Source: MED-G105 sp039025235
GTDB lineage: Bacteria; Pseudomonadota; Alphaproteobacteria; Caulobacterales; Parvularculaceae
Direction: 5' to 3'
NCBI GenBank assembly: GCA_039025235.1
Contig: JBCCOS010000014.1
Span: 40,933 to 104,932 of the forward strand
DNA: 64,000 nt
Shown here: positions 25,600-34,888 of the stretch, piece by piece
Layout: each line of letters starts with the position of its first letter
Position numbering within the stretch: position 1 is the stretch's first letter
Notes under the pieces: model-generated
The model's database searches: none
Told to the model about the DNA's origin: nothing
The model's input: the letters and a program-made list of their open reading frames with translations, nothing else
Program-made: the position numbers and the translations under genes

Positions 25600-26739
25600 G
25601 TGAGATTGTCAATTTTAATCGCTATCGTGGCGGTCGGAGTCGGAATCGCGTTGGCGATACGAAATGGCGGAGTGCCGGACAGCCCAACAGAAATCTCTAA
25701 TGCGAATCTATCTGTTGATCGGAGGGGATCCCAAGGGGAGGGAAGACCAGGAAATCCCGATACGTTGCGCCCTGTAAAGACTTTCACCGTTAAGGAGAAA
25801 ACAAACGGGATTGACGTTGTCCTACCGGCGACAATTGAGGCTTCTCGGGAAGCGATTTTGTCATTTGATATTCCGGGAAAGCTCATCAGTCTTAACGTTG
25901 AAGCGTCCGACCGTGTAGCGCAAGGTGATGTAATTGCTCGAATAGATGCACAGGACCTTGAAAATTCTGTTGCAGAGGCGAAAGCAAATCTAGCCCGAGC
26001 TAACTCCGACTACCAACGCGCTCTTCGACTGGCAGAACGGGAGGCGATTGCTGTTAGCCAGGTTGAAGCGCGCAAAGCGTCTAGGGATATCGCTCAGGCG
26101 TCGTTTGCAACTGCAAAGAAACGGCTTGAAGACGCAACGTTGCGGGCGCCCTTTGATGGGGTCATCGCAGACGTCTCTGTGGAACAGTTTCAAACCGTTG
26201 GCGCTAACCAGGCGATTGTCATACTCCAAACATCTGGTGTTGCTGCAACGGCGAACTTGCCTGCCGACCTTGTCATTTTCCGACCACAGTACGAACCCTC
26301 CGATCCCGTCGTTCAACTTGATGCACTGCCTGACACCGAATTTCAGGGGGAGTTTCTAGAAGCGTCTTCGGTGGCAGATGAAGCAACACAAACCTATAAA
26401 GTCTCTTTTCTATTTACGCCGAGCGAAGGGCTACTTGTACTCCCGGGCATGACAGCTACTGTCCGTACACGTTTACTATTTAGAGATGACACAGCGCGTA
26501 TCGCCCCGAAAGGTGTAGAAGTTCCTGTTGCATCGATTATTTCCGTAGGCGATGGACAGTTTGTTTGGCTTTATGATCCGGACACGATGCGTCTCAAGCG
26601 ACAAGATGTGACGGTTGCTGAGGGTGTCGGTTCTTTCGTGTCAGTCACAAAAGGCTTGGCGGAAGGGGATTTGATTGTCGCTGCAGGCGGAGCAACGCTG
26701 GGCGATGGCATGGCCGTGCGTCCCTGGAATGGCAAATAG
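25600..26739 (+). CDS. RND efflux periplasmic adaptor (membrane fusion protein)
   Basis: The protein has 379 residues from GTG 25600, with an N-terminal hydrophobic anchor (MRLSILIAIVAVGVGIALAI). Blocks follow the adaptor order: lipoyl half-motif FDIPGKLISLNVEASDRVAQ, the coiled-coil hairpin (about 115-175, AEAKANLARANSDYQRALRL), the second lipoyl segment ATLRAPFDGVIADVSVEQ, then beta-barrel (FTPSEGLLVLPGMTATVRTR). It links the inner-membrane pump to the outer-membrane channel. It is 13 bp before the pump gene, within one operon. Confidence 0.87.
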   Translation: MRLSILIAIVAVGVGIALAIRNGGVPDSPTEISNANLSVDRRGSQGEGRPGNPDTLRPVKTFTVKEKTNGIDVVLPATIEASREAILSFDIPGKLISLNVEASDRVAQGDVIARIDAQDLENSVAEAKANLARANSDYQRALRLAEREAIAVSQVEARKASRDIAQASFATAKKRLEDATLRAPFDGVIADVSVEQFQTVGANQAIVILQTSGVAATANLPADLVIFRPQYEPSDPVVQLDALPDTEFQGEFLEASSVADEATQTYKVSFLFTPSEGLLVLPGMTATVRTRLLFRDDTARIAPKGVEVPVASIISVGDGQFVWLYDPDTMRLKRQDVTVAEGVGSFVSVTKGLAEGDLIVAAGGATLGDGMAVRPWNGK

Positions 26740-26752
26740 GCACATCCCGACA

Positions 26753-29700
26753 ATGAATCTCGCAGCATTTACAATTAAAAATCCAGTCATCACTGGACTG
26801 GGCATTATCCTAGCCGTCGCTGGCGGTATTGTTGGGTACAATTTGTTACCACGATTTGAGGACCCCGAATTCACAATTCGCGTGGCGAAGGTTTTTGCCG
26901 AATATCCTGGTGCGAGCCCCCAAGAGGTTCTTGACGAAGTAACCGACCCACTTGAGATCGCTCTCCAAGAATTGGGTGAGATTGACGAAATCACATCGAT
27001 ATCAAAACCGGGACTCTCGGAGATATCAATTGAAGTAAAGTTTGAAGACAGTTCTAATGAGAAAGACCTAACATCTGTTTATACGAAAATCCGCAACAAG
27101 ATGAATGATGCCCGTGCCCAGTTACCACCAGGTGCCGGGCCGCCCATTGTGAACGATGAATTCGGTGATGTTTACGGCCTCTATTATACAATTTCAGGGG
27201 ATGGCTTTACGCCTGCCGAACTATCTGACTATGCAAGCACACTGCGAAAAGACCTCCTCCAAGTCGATGGTGTTTCGAAGATTGTTATCCAGGGGGCGTT
27301 GGAGGAGCGCATCTATGTTGAAGTTTCACGACAACGTGCCCTCGCGCTCGGCATTCCGTTGGCAGAAATTTTCCGAACACTAGAGGAGCAAAATAGCGAG
27401 AACGCGTCGGGGCAGGTTGTCGTCGGTAATGATCGGCTCAATGTCGATCTCGCCGGCGATATAACATCCCTTGAGCAGCTTGGTGATTTAGTCATTACCG
27501 GCGCGCGCGCAGCGACACAGCTGAGATATGTGGCCGACATTTATCGCGGCTATGAAGAGCCACCCGATTTTATTCTTCGTCAAAATGGTGAATTCGCTAT
27601 TGGTATCGGCATCGCTAACAATAAAGGAACAAACGTTGTTGAGATCGGTAAAGAGATCAAGAAACGCCTGGCAGCGAATGAAAGCCAGAGGCCCGCTGGT
27701 ATCGTTATTGACGAGTTCTATCACCAAGGTGATGTGGTTCAAAAAGCGATCAATGCGTTTATTGAAAGCGTTGTACAGGCGCTATTAATCGTTGTTGTAA
27801 CGCTATTTTTCTTTATGGGCCTGCGCTCCGGCTTGATCATGGGAGCGACCGTCCTCCTGACGATGTCGGCGACGCTGCTTTTCATGTACATCGGTGGCAT
27901 CGCCATGCACCGCATTTCTCTTGGTGCCCTGATCATTTCTTTAGGGATGCTTGTTGATAATGGGGTTGTGATCACTGACGGCGTGGAAGTGGCGATCCGT
28001 GAGGGCAAAGATCGTTTACAAGCGGCTATTGAGACGACGAAGGCCAATATAAAGCCGCTTATTGGTGGAACGCTTGTTGGCGTCCTGGCCTTCTCCCCGG
28101 TGGGATTCGCCCCTGGCAGTTCTTCTGAATATACGGGTTCGCTATTTTGGGTCGTGATGATTGCCTTGTCGCTTTCTTGGTTCTTCGCGTTCACGTTTAC
28201 GCCGCTATTATGCGCCAAGTTCATCAAAGGGCCAGAGGGGGAAAAGGTTGCTGAGCCAGAAACCTATGATGAAGGTTTCTATAAGACCTATCGTCGATTT
28301 ATTCAGTCCGCCATTGATCTGCGCTTCATCACATTAGCCGTTGCTGTGATCGTTCTTTTGTCTGGTTTCGGTCTACTCTCGCTAACACGTAGTGGATTTT
28401 TTCCAAGCTCGACAACACCTCAATTTGTCGTTGACTATTACCTTCCCGAAGGTGCCAAAATCGAAGAAACCGAGCGTCAGCTGAATGATCTCGCTGATTA
28501 TGTTTCTGTTTTGGACGGCGTCACTGATGTGCAAACCCTGGTCGGGGGGAACACGCTTCGATATATGCTTGTCTACACTGTGAATTCACAAAATTCAGCT
28601 TACGGACAATTGATCGTTAAGACCGAAGACTATCGAGTCAATGACGGCTTAATCGAAACCATACAAAACCATCTCGCCCAACAAGTCGTTGTGGGGGAGG
28701 GGCGTGCCTATAAGTTTACAAATGGTCCGGGCGGGGGCGCTAAGATCGAAGCAGAGTTTTCTGGTCCTGATCCCGTTGTGCTCAGACGTCTGTCTGAGCA
28801 AGCAAAGTCCATTATGCGTTCAGATCCTGATACAATTTTGATCCGAGATGATTGGCGCCGTCAAACGCCAGTGATCAGGCCTATATATTCAGGATTTCGG
28901 GGAGAGCGCGTTGGGATCTCCCGTTCCGATGCGGCAGACGCATTGCAAACGAACTATTCTGGTTTGCAGGTCGGAACCTTCCGCGATGGTGATGATTTGA
29001 TCCCTATTCTGTCACGGGCGCCTTTGGCAGAACGAGCAGATGTGGACCTTTTGCCTCTCGTTCAGGCAACCAGCAGTGATACCGGGGCGCAAGTGCCCAT
29101 CGCGCAAGCAGGCACTGCTGGTGAATTCTTTTGGCGCGATAATCTTATTCGGCGGCGTGATCGCGTTCTATTAATGACCGTCCAGTGCGACCCGGCGCCT
29201 GGCGTTTTTACAGATGATATATTCAAACGGCTCCGACCACAAATTGAAGCGATAGAATTGCCGGCCGGGTACTCACTTTCATGGGGCGGAGAGTATGGGG
29301 ATTCAACAGAAGCTCAAGAGAATCTTGGAACGACACTGCCACTTGCCTTTCTGGCAATGATCCTCGTCGTCATCATCATATTCAATAAAGTGCGTCAGCC
29401 GATCATTGTTTGGGCGGTTGTTCCACTCTTAGTGTTCGGCGTTGCTGCCGGATTGCTCATAACAAGTACGACGCTTGAATTCATGGGTATTCTGGGTCTG
29501 TTATCGCTTGTCGGTCTCGTCATTCAAAACTCATTGGTTTTAGTCGACAACACGGATGCGCTGATCGATGGTGGGATGCCACGGTATGATGCGCTGGTAC
29601 AGTCTGCAGCAAGTCGATTGCGCCCTGTCGTTATGGGAGCGGCAACAACTGTCTTCGGTGTAATTCCTCTATTTTTTGATGCGTTCTTCCGGTCCATGAC

Positions 29701-29812
29701 CGTCGTCATTATGTTCGGTTTAAGCTTTGCAACGCTCATTACCCTGATTGTAACGCCAACACTCTATGCCGTATTGTTCGGCATAAAACGTTCCGAATCG
29801 GCAACGGGATAG
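26753..29812 (+). CDS. RND-family efflux permease
   Basis: The protein has 1019 residues; the start is chosen at ATG 26753 because MNLAAFTIKNPVITGLGIIL is the normal RND N-terminus. It has 12 expected membrane helices in two repeats with large periplasmic loops (about 35-330 and 560-870). The TM4 motif reads LGMLVDNGVVITDGVEVAI, keeping the first proton-relay Asp with Asn in the next position, as in many non-AcrB members. Substrates cannot be read from sequence. Genes before and after complete a tripartite pump. Confidence 0.9.
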   Translation: MNLAAFTIKNPVITGLGIILAVAGGIVGYNLLPRFEDPEFTIRVAKVFAEYPGASPQEVLDEVTDPLEIALQELGEIDEITSISKPGLSEISIEVKFEDSSNEKDLTSVYTKIRNKMNDARAQLPPGAGPPIVNDEFGDVYGLYYTISGDGFTPAELSDYASTLRKDLLQVDGVSKIVIQGALEERIYVEVSRQRALALGIPLAEIFRTLEEQNSENASGQVVVGNDRLNVDLAGDITSLEQLGDLVITGARAATQLRYVADIYRGYEEPPDFILRQNGEFAIGIGIANNKGTNVVEIGKEIKKRLAANESQRPAGIVIDEFYHQGDVVQKAINAFIESVVQALLIVVVTLFFFMGLRSGLIMGATVLLTMSATLLFMYIGGIAMHRISLGALIISLGMLVDNGVVITDGVEVAIREGKDRLQAAIETTKANIKPLIGGTLVGVLAFSPVGFAPGSSSEYTGSLFWVVMIALSLSWFFAFTFTPLLCAKFIKGPEGEKVAEPETYDEGFYKTYRRFIQSAIDLRFITLAVAVIVLLSGFGLLSLTRSGFFPSSTTPQFVVDYYLPEGAKIEETERQLNDLADYVSVLDGVTDVQTLVGGNTLRYMLVYTVNSQNSAYGQLIVKTEDYRVNDGLIETIQNHLAQQVVVGEGRAYKFTNGPGGGAKIEAEFSGPDPVVLRRLSEQAKSIMRSDPDTILIRDDWRRQTPVIRPIYSGFRGERVGISRSDAADALQTNYSGLQVGTFRDGDDLIPILSRAPLAERADVDLLPLVQATSSDTGAQVPIAQAGTAGEFFWRDNLIRRRDRVLLMTVQCDPAPGVFTDDIFKRLRPQIEAIELPAGYSLSWGGEYGDSTEAQENLGTTLPLAFLAMILVVIIIFNKVRQPIIVWAVVPLLVFGVAAGLLITSTTLEFMGILGLLSLVGLVIQNSLVLVDNTDALIDGGMPRYDALVQSAASRLRPVVMGAATTVFGVIPLFFDAFFRSMTVVIMFGLSFATLITLIVTPTLYAVLFGIKRSESATG

Positions 29813-29821
29813 GGGAGAACT

Positions 29822-31222
29822 ATGCGGCGTTTTCTGTTATTATTGATGACCACATCTTTAGCAGCCTGTTCGACGACCTCGTTTGAAGAAGCTGATAGCC
29901 TTGCACGTGAAAACTTGCCCAACGTACCTGAGAATTGGACCTCTGTCGCAGCAACTGAAGACACAGAAATTCAGATCGGATGGATCGACCAATTAAGCGA
30001 TGAGTCCTTAACAGACCTGGTAAAGCGCGCTCAGGAACGTAACCAAGATCTGCGCACGGCTGCTGCGGGCGTTGAACGTGCAAAAGGCTTGCTTGTTCAG
30101 TTGGGAGCGGAACGTTTTCCTCAAGTTACGGCTGCGGCAAATGTTGATACATCTGGTAATCCTGACCTTGGCGGGACGAATACGCGCAGTAGTTTTTTGG
30201 GGTTGGCGGCTGCTTGGGAGCTTGATGTTTGGGGGCGCATTCGGGCAGGGCGTCGGGCTGGCATTGGAAGTTTCATTTCCGCGGAAGAGGACTTTAAGTT
30301 CGCGCAGTATTCAATTGCGGCAAGTGTGGCACGGGCTTATTTTGCTGCGATAGAAGCAAAGCTCCAGGCTGATGTTACGAGCGAAACGCTTGCAGCCCTT
30401 AAAGAAACTGACCGTATCGTCCGGACACGATTTGAAATTGGCGAAGCAACACGCGAAGATATCTCCCTTTCTCGATCGGAAGTGGAAGCGACGGCTGCGA
30501 CCCTATCTATAAATCTTGCTGACGCGCGCATTGCTCGTCGTGCGCTCGAAGTGCTCCTGAAAGACTATCCAGGGGCACAGATACCGATCACAAATGCATT
30601 TCCGGTCGCTCCGCCGCCACCAACAGTAGGGCTCCCCTCGACACTTTTAGACCGCCGTCCCGATATTATTGCGGCATCAAGAAACGTGGCAGCGGCGTCC
30701 AATTTTCTTGTACAAGCACGAGCCGCGCGCTTACCGAATATAACCCTTTCGGGTTCGGTCGGAGCATCATCTGCCGCTGGACCAATGGGTGCTTTGGCGA
30801 ACTCATTGTCACCGCAAGATATTCTGTGGTCGGCAGCTGGCGAAATTCTAGGTGTCGTCTTTGCTGGCGGTACGCGTCGTGCTCAGGTGAAGATTGAGCG
30901 CGCTGATCTCGAGATCGCATTAGCGGATTATGTGAATATAGCCCTTCAAGCTTTCGAAGAAGTAGAGAATGGTCTCGATCAGGTCGCTGCATTTGATGAC
31001 CAAGTGAAAAGACTTAAAGCGGCAACGAAAGCGTCGGAGAAAGCATTTTCGCTCGCACAATTTCGTTATGAGGAGGGGGAAACCGACTTGGTCGATGTCT
31101 TGGATATACGCCAGCGGGTTCTCGCAAACCAATCAGGATTCGTCAGTGCACAGCGCGCCCGCCTTGATGCGTGGGTTGCCTTAAATCTTGCGCTCGGCGG
31201 CAGTTGGAAACAAAGCGAATAG
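29822..31222 (+). CDS. Outer-membrane efflux lipoprotein, NodT/TolC-like
   Basis: The protein has 466 residues with a lipoprotein signal (LLLLMTTSLAAC, lipid-modified Cys at about residue 16). It has the two OEP repeats of the NodT group: SDESLTDLVKRAQERNQDLR, AWELDVWGRIRAGRRAG, LPSTLLDRRPDIIAASRNVA and a closing QFRYEEGETDLVDVLDIRQR. It forms the trimeric outer-membrane channel of the pump. It starts 9 bp after the permease gene. Confidence 0.9.
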   Translation: MRRFLLLLMTTSLAACSTTSFEEADSLARENLPNVPENWTSVAATEDTEIQIGWIDQLSDESLTDLVKRAQERNQDLRTAAAGVERAKGLLVQLGAERFPQVTAAANVDTSGNPDLGGTNTRSSFLGLAAAWELDVWGRIRAGRRAGIGSFISAEEDFKFAQYSIAASVARAYFAAIEAKLQADVTSETLAALKETDRIVRTRFEIGEATREDISLSRSEVEATAATLSINLADARIARRALEVLLKDYPGAQIPITNAFPVAPPPPTVGLPSTLLDRRPDIIAASRNVAAASNFLVQARAARLPNITLSGSVGASSAAGPMGALANSLSPQDILWSAAGEILGVVFAGGTRRAQVKIERADLEIALADYVNIALQAFEEVENGLDQVAAFDDQVKRLKAATKASEKAFSLAQFRYEEGETDLVDVLDIRQRVLANQSGFVSAQRARLDAWVALNLALGGSWKQSE

Positions 31223-31436
31223 AGCACAACCGTGCCCATGAATTATCGACAAACGCAAGCAAATACTCCTGATAATATATTAGAAACTGAGCGGAAATAA
31301 GACTCAACTGCGCCCTTAACAGCTCATATGTGCAAGAGCGCACCAACTAATGGCATTTCATTGTTGTTGAATATTTGGTTCTAACCAAAGCAAACATTCA
31401 AGAATGGCTTGCCAATATGCTTACGGCTCCGACTTC

Positions 31437-33025
31437 TTAAGCAATAAAACTGAGAGATGTATCATCTCGACGCGTCACTTGGTTTGATCCAACTGCTTCG
31501 TAAGCAGAAAGCACTTCTCCGCGCCCATCAATCCGAGCATATGCAGTTGTTTTCTGTACGTCTTTTGCCTGCGTTGTGTAGAACATTGACGACATCTCTA
31601 ATGCTGATGGCTTAGTCGGGTCTGCGAATTCGAGATCGATATAGTCGTTGGCACCAAAGTTTACGAGACGAAGACTGTCACCGCCCGTGAAAGAAAGCAC
31701 AAAGTCTTCGCCATCTCTATAGGCTGCCGACAGGCTATCGGAACCTTCTCGACGGATAAGAAGGCCTGTTTCCTCAGTATATGTTGCTTCTTTAGCTCGG
31801 TTCACTACGTCGCCGATATTCAGAAGTTCGGTTTGAGTAAATGACCTTTGCCCCACATAATCGCCTTCGAATTCGACGCGATCTTGGCCATCACCCTGAT
31901 TGAAAACCACAACGGCTCGATCCGTAACTCCATTCTCGTCTTCGGCGAGGCTAAAGCGTAAAACGTCATTTCCGGCACCGCCACCAATCCGCGTGGTATC
32001 GTCGTCGTAAAGATCCGCATCTACCTGACCAAGCGCGGCGATATCAATAATGTCGTTACCATCGCCGCCATAGACAATTTCTGCCCGCTCTGCCGTAATT
32101 CTGTCGTTGCCTGCGCCTGCCTCGATCCGAACGGAATCGCCTTTAACAAAAACGGTATCGTTGCCGCCACCTGTCGTAATATATTCGATATTCTGTCCTC
32201 TAACGACGTCGGTTCCAGCATCACCACGCACATAACGCACGTCTGTTGCTTCGATCTCATTTCGCTCTACACTATTTGAAAACCCGCATCGATTGAATTG
32301 ACATCTTTGGCGGTTACGCTGTTATTGCCCCGGCCCAATTCAACCCGCTCTACCGACGTTGCATCGATGGCATCGTTACCTCTACCACCATCAACTCTAG
32401 TACCGTTCTTCGCCAATATAGTATCATTTCCATCCCCGCCTATCACCGATCTAAAATTACTAGCGGCGATGGTATCATTACCCGCTCCACCTTGTATCAC
32501 CCCCACGTCAACGGCAAAGATAAGATCGTTACCTTTACCGCCATTTATCGAATTGAGTGAATTGGCAATGATCGTGTCATTTCCATCTGTACCAAACAAG
32601 TTACCGAAGCTTGTCTCTGTGGCCTTACCATTGAGTTGGCGATTAATGTCTTTAAGAACCTCTAAAGCCCTAAGCCCTTCTTGGAGCTTTACTGGTTGAA
32701 AAAGGTTTTGTGAATTCGGCGATACAGGCGGTGTATTTATTAATTCTTTACGCTGAGTATTTTGGCTATTGCCATTTAATGAAGTAGTCGTCTGCCTTGT
32801 ATCAAACTCCGCTATGTTCGTTCTCGCTTGTATCAAGCGCGCATCTATATCAGCTTTTGTTGGGATCTTTCCACTATTGGTTACTTTCGAAAACTCTTCG
32901 ATGCTTTTAACAGTCTTTTCGCGTTTCTCTCTGTTCGCTTCAGTCAAACCATTGGTTGCATCCGCAACGCCAGAAAGGCGGTATGCATAAGGATTATACC
33001 CTATTCTTGCACCTGTAATTGACAT
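31437..33025 (-). pseudogene. RTX-like (GGxGND) repeat protein split by a frameshift
   Basis: Two - strand frames are pieces of one protein of about 530 residues. The first (33025 to 32267) has a non-repetitive N-terminus of about 140 residues, then repeats of about 18 residues such as GGKGNDLIFAVDVGVIQ and GGDGNDTILAKNGTRVD. It hits a TAG at 32267-32269. The second frame (to 31437) continues the same repeat rhythm (TTGGGNDTVFVKGDSVRIEA) and a C-terminal domain. Shifting by one base at the TTTT run near 32280-32286 joins them. RTX repeats bind calcium and are normally secreted by type I systems, but none is nearby. Either decay or an assembly indel. Confidence 0.7.
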
Positions 33026-33430
33026 AAAATCTGTACCTAAACCAACTTGAAAAGTTTCATTCGTTGCACTCGTTAAGCATTAGTGAACTTTACTCGATAG
33101 AGATAAGAATGGGGTAAAGATCGTTGCGAACATTTGAGCAATTTTATCAAGATGAAGCGCTTAGTTTTCATTAACCAACCTGCTAAGCCGAAGGCTGGCA
33201 GAACCATCGTGAGGCATTTTCATCCAAAAATACTCACAACAAAGCTGAAGTATGCAATACTAATGTTCGGTTCTTGGAAAAGCACACATTTAAATGCTGT
33301 CCTCAAGCACTCTTACAAAGCCTTGTTTCGCCTTATCGAAGTTGCTTGATCGATAAATTGTCTTTGCAACGATCATTACCCGTCATAATTTCAGTTTCGT
33401 GCGGGATTCCGATGCCACCGGATCTTAGCC
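33026..33430. other. Intergenic stretch, no supported gene
   Basis: These 405 bp separate the RTX-like gene start from the acetyltransferase gene end. It is AT-rich, with a promoter for the RTX-like gene presumably near 33030-33110. A 71-codon + strand ORF (33134-33349) is present but has no recognisable features, and I do not call it. No dyad or repeat stands out. Confidence 0.4.
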
Positions 33431-33976
33431 CTAAACTTTACTAATTACGGCGCGCACTTGTTTCATGGCCATGAACATTCGAGCGTGATTACTCGTAAAA
33501 GACTGAAACCCAAATGCAGTATACCAGGACCGCCTTTGTTGGAATGCTTTCTCATTGTCGTCTGACATCACGTCGAGCACAATGGCAAAGCAGCCTGCCT
33601 CATTAGATATTCGTGAGGCCTTTTCAAAAACATAATGCATGAGGATTGATCCAATGCCATGACCTTGCGCTTCTTTGCTCACGGCAACTTGCCCTAAAAA
33701 TAATATTGGCAATTCGCCGTGGTCCGGCGCACCACGCGGACGCTTGGCTAATTCATCGACATTCATCGTTCCTAAGTTGATGGCATGATAGCCGAGTACT
33801 TTTGTGTCGTCGTCTTCAACAGCAACATAGACGCGGGTCATATCATCCTTCTGCTGCTTCTTCGCAGAGAGTTTGAGATAGTTGTCTAGGCGATCGACGC
33901 CGCAAGAGAACCCAGAGCGGTCATGGCGCGTTGGGTCATAGTGTTCGATGCGAAGATCAACGCCCTTAGTCAGCAT
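33431..33976 (-). CDS. GNAT acetyltransferase toxin, TacT-like
   Basis: The protein has 181 residues from ATG 33976; the upstream reading in the antitoxin's alternate frame is a shadow. The opening LRIEHYDPTRHDRSGFSCGV and the GNAT core PILFLGQVAVSKEAQGHGIG (acetyl-CoA-binding Q-x-x-G-x-G) identify a TacT-type toxin, which acetylates the amino group of aminoacyl-tRNA and stops translation. Ending SWYTAFGFQSF is also typical. It overlaps the antitoxin gene by 11 bp, the usual coupled arrangement. Confidence 0.85.
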   Translation of the reverse strand: MLTKGVDLRIEHYDPTRHDRSGFSCGVDRLDNYLKLSAKKQQKDDMTRVYVAVEDDDTKVLGYHAINLGTMNVDELAKRPRGAPDHGELPILFLGQVAVSKEAQGHGIGSILMHYVFEKASRISNEAGCFAIVLDVMSDDNEKAFQQRRSWYTAFGFQSFTSNHARMFMAMKQVRAVISKV

Positions 33977-34274
33977 GCACCACGCGGCGATTATAAGCCT
34001 TCGCGGCCGCGCGAGCGCGCGCGGTTGGTTCTGGCGGCGTATCAAGGGCCGCGGCAAACTGAGCAGCATCCTCTGGCGTAAGAACGTGTCGAGACCCAGC
34101 CTCGAGAACGCGCGCCGCTTCTTTGGCGATTGCAGCGCGCAGGAACACGGATTTATCAACCGCCAGCGCGGCTGCCGCTTGCGTTATTAGATCCCCCAGA
34201 CCATCACCGTGGCGGATTTGTGTCGTGCGGGTTTGTTTTTCCGCATCAAGGTCACTGATTTGAAAATCTAGCAT
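33966..34274 (-). CDS. DUF1778 antitoxin, TacA-like
   Basis: The protein has 102 residues. The N-terminus is expected to form a ribbon-helix-helix (QTRTTQIRHGDGLGDLITQA, AVDKSVFLRAAIAKEAARVL) and the C-terminus, with LTPEDAAQFAAALDTPPEP, is the toxin-neutralising tail of DUF1778 proteins. It binds TacT and represses its own operon. The gene precedes the toxin gene with an 11-bp overlap. An exact palindrome lies 25 bp upstream of its start. Confidence 0.85.
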   Translation of the reverse strand: MLDFQISDLDAEKQTRTTQIRHGDGLGDLITQAAAALAVDKSVFLRAAIAKEAARVLEAGSRHVLTPEDAAQFAAALDTPPEPTARARAAAKAYNRRVVHAD

Positions 34275-34298
34275 GGCGCGCTCCTATTTCCCACAGCC

Positions 34299-34325
34299 AC
34301 ATGTAGTGCAAATAGCACTACATGT
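34299..34325 (-). promoter_or_regulatory. Operator palindrome of the TacAT-type module
   Basis: ACATGTAGTGC at 34299-34309 and GCACTACATGT at 34315-34325 are exact reverse complements with a 5-bp AT spacer. The site lies just upstream of the antitoxin start (34274), in the expected promoter. Ribbon-helix-helix antitoxins bind such dyads, so autorepression is likely. Confidence 0.7.
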
Positions 34326-34329
34326 CAAG

Positions 34330-34888
34330 CAATACGCTGAGAAGCCGAAGAACGTCGAAAATTATAAAGACATCAGCCCCCCCCCTAATTAACGCTAACC
34401 TGTTCAACGGTTAAAGCCTTTGAGCTGCTTAGGGCAATTCCTACCTCTAATCATGCGGCTTTCTTATAACCCTCGCCCATTTCATTTGTTTACGAATTCC
34501 CGATGAGAGTGAACGTGCCCCAGATTGCTCGGTGGATATAGAAAATTTTATTATTGTCTGGATCGGGATTAAACGCTGCTTTTTCCGTCTGCGCGCGTTT
34601 CAGCAGCGTGGCGACCTGAAAGCTACTAAAGAACAGCTGATCGATTTCTTAAATAGTGTGGTCGCTTCGCAAGGCGTCAAGTATGAATCGCGCCTTGAAA
34701 TTGTCAGTAAATTTACGTTATTTTCTCTCTGTTTTGGATGTCCTTCTCGTCTTAGCTCATTATATAGTTTTCTGGGATCAGCTCAGTTACTTATAAAGAG
34801 CTCTTCCTACAGGCGAAGTGTCGAAAGCTTTTGGAGTAGCCTCCTCTTCCACGAGATCATGTTTCCACCAAACAGTGGGAATTCCCAG
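34330..34888. other. Gene-poor stretch upstream of the toxin-antitoxin module
   Basis: These 560 bp hold a run of C near 34380 and a + strand ORF (34532-34924, 130 codons). Its middle part (RGDLKATKEQLIDFLNSVVA) might be a remnant of a transposase or other decayed gene, but the rest is Ser/Phe-rich and runs into the end of the DUF885 gene on the other strand. I do not call a gene. No repeats or clear dyads were found. Confidence 0.35.

Noticed and set aside
33134..33349. 71-codon + strand ORF
   Set aside because: It is basic and low in conserved features with no ribosome-binding site; it is probably chance in AT-rich DNA.
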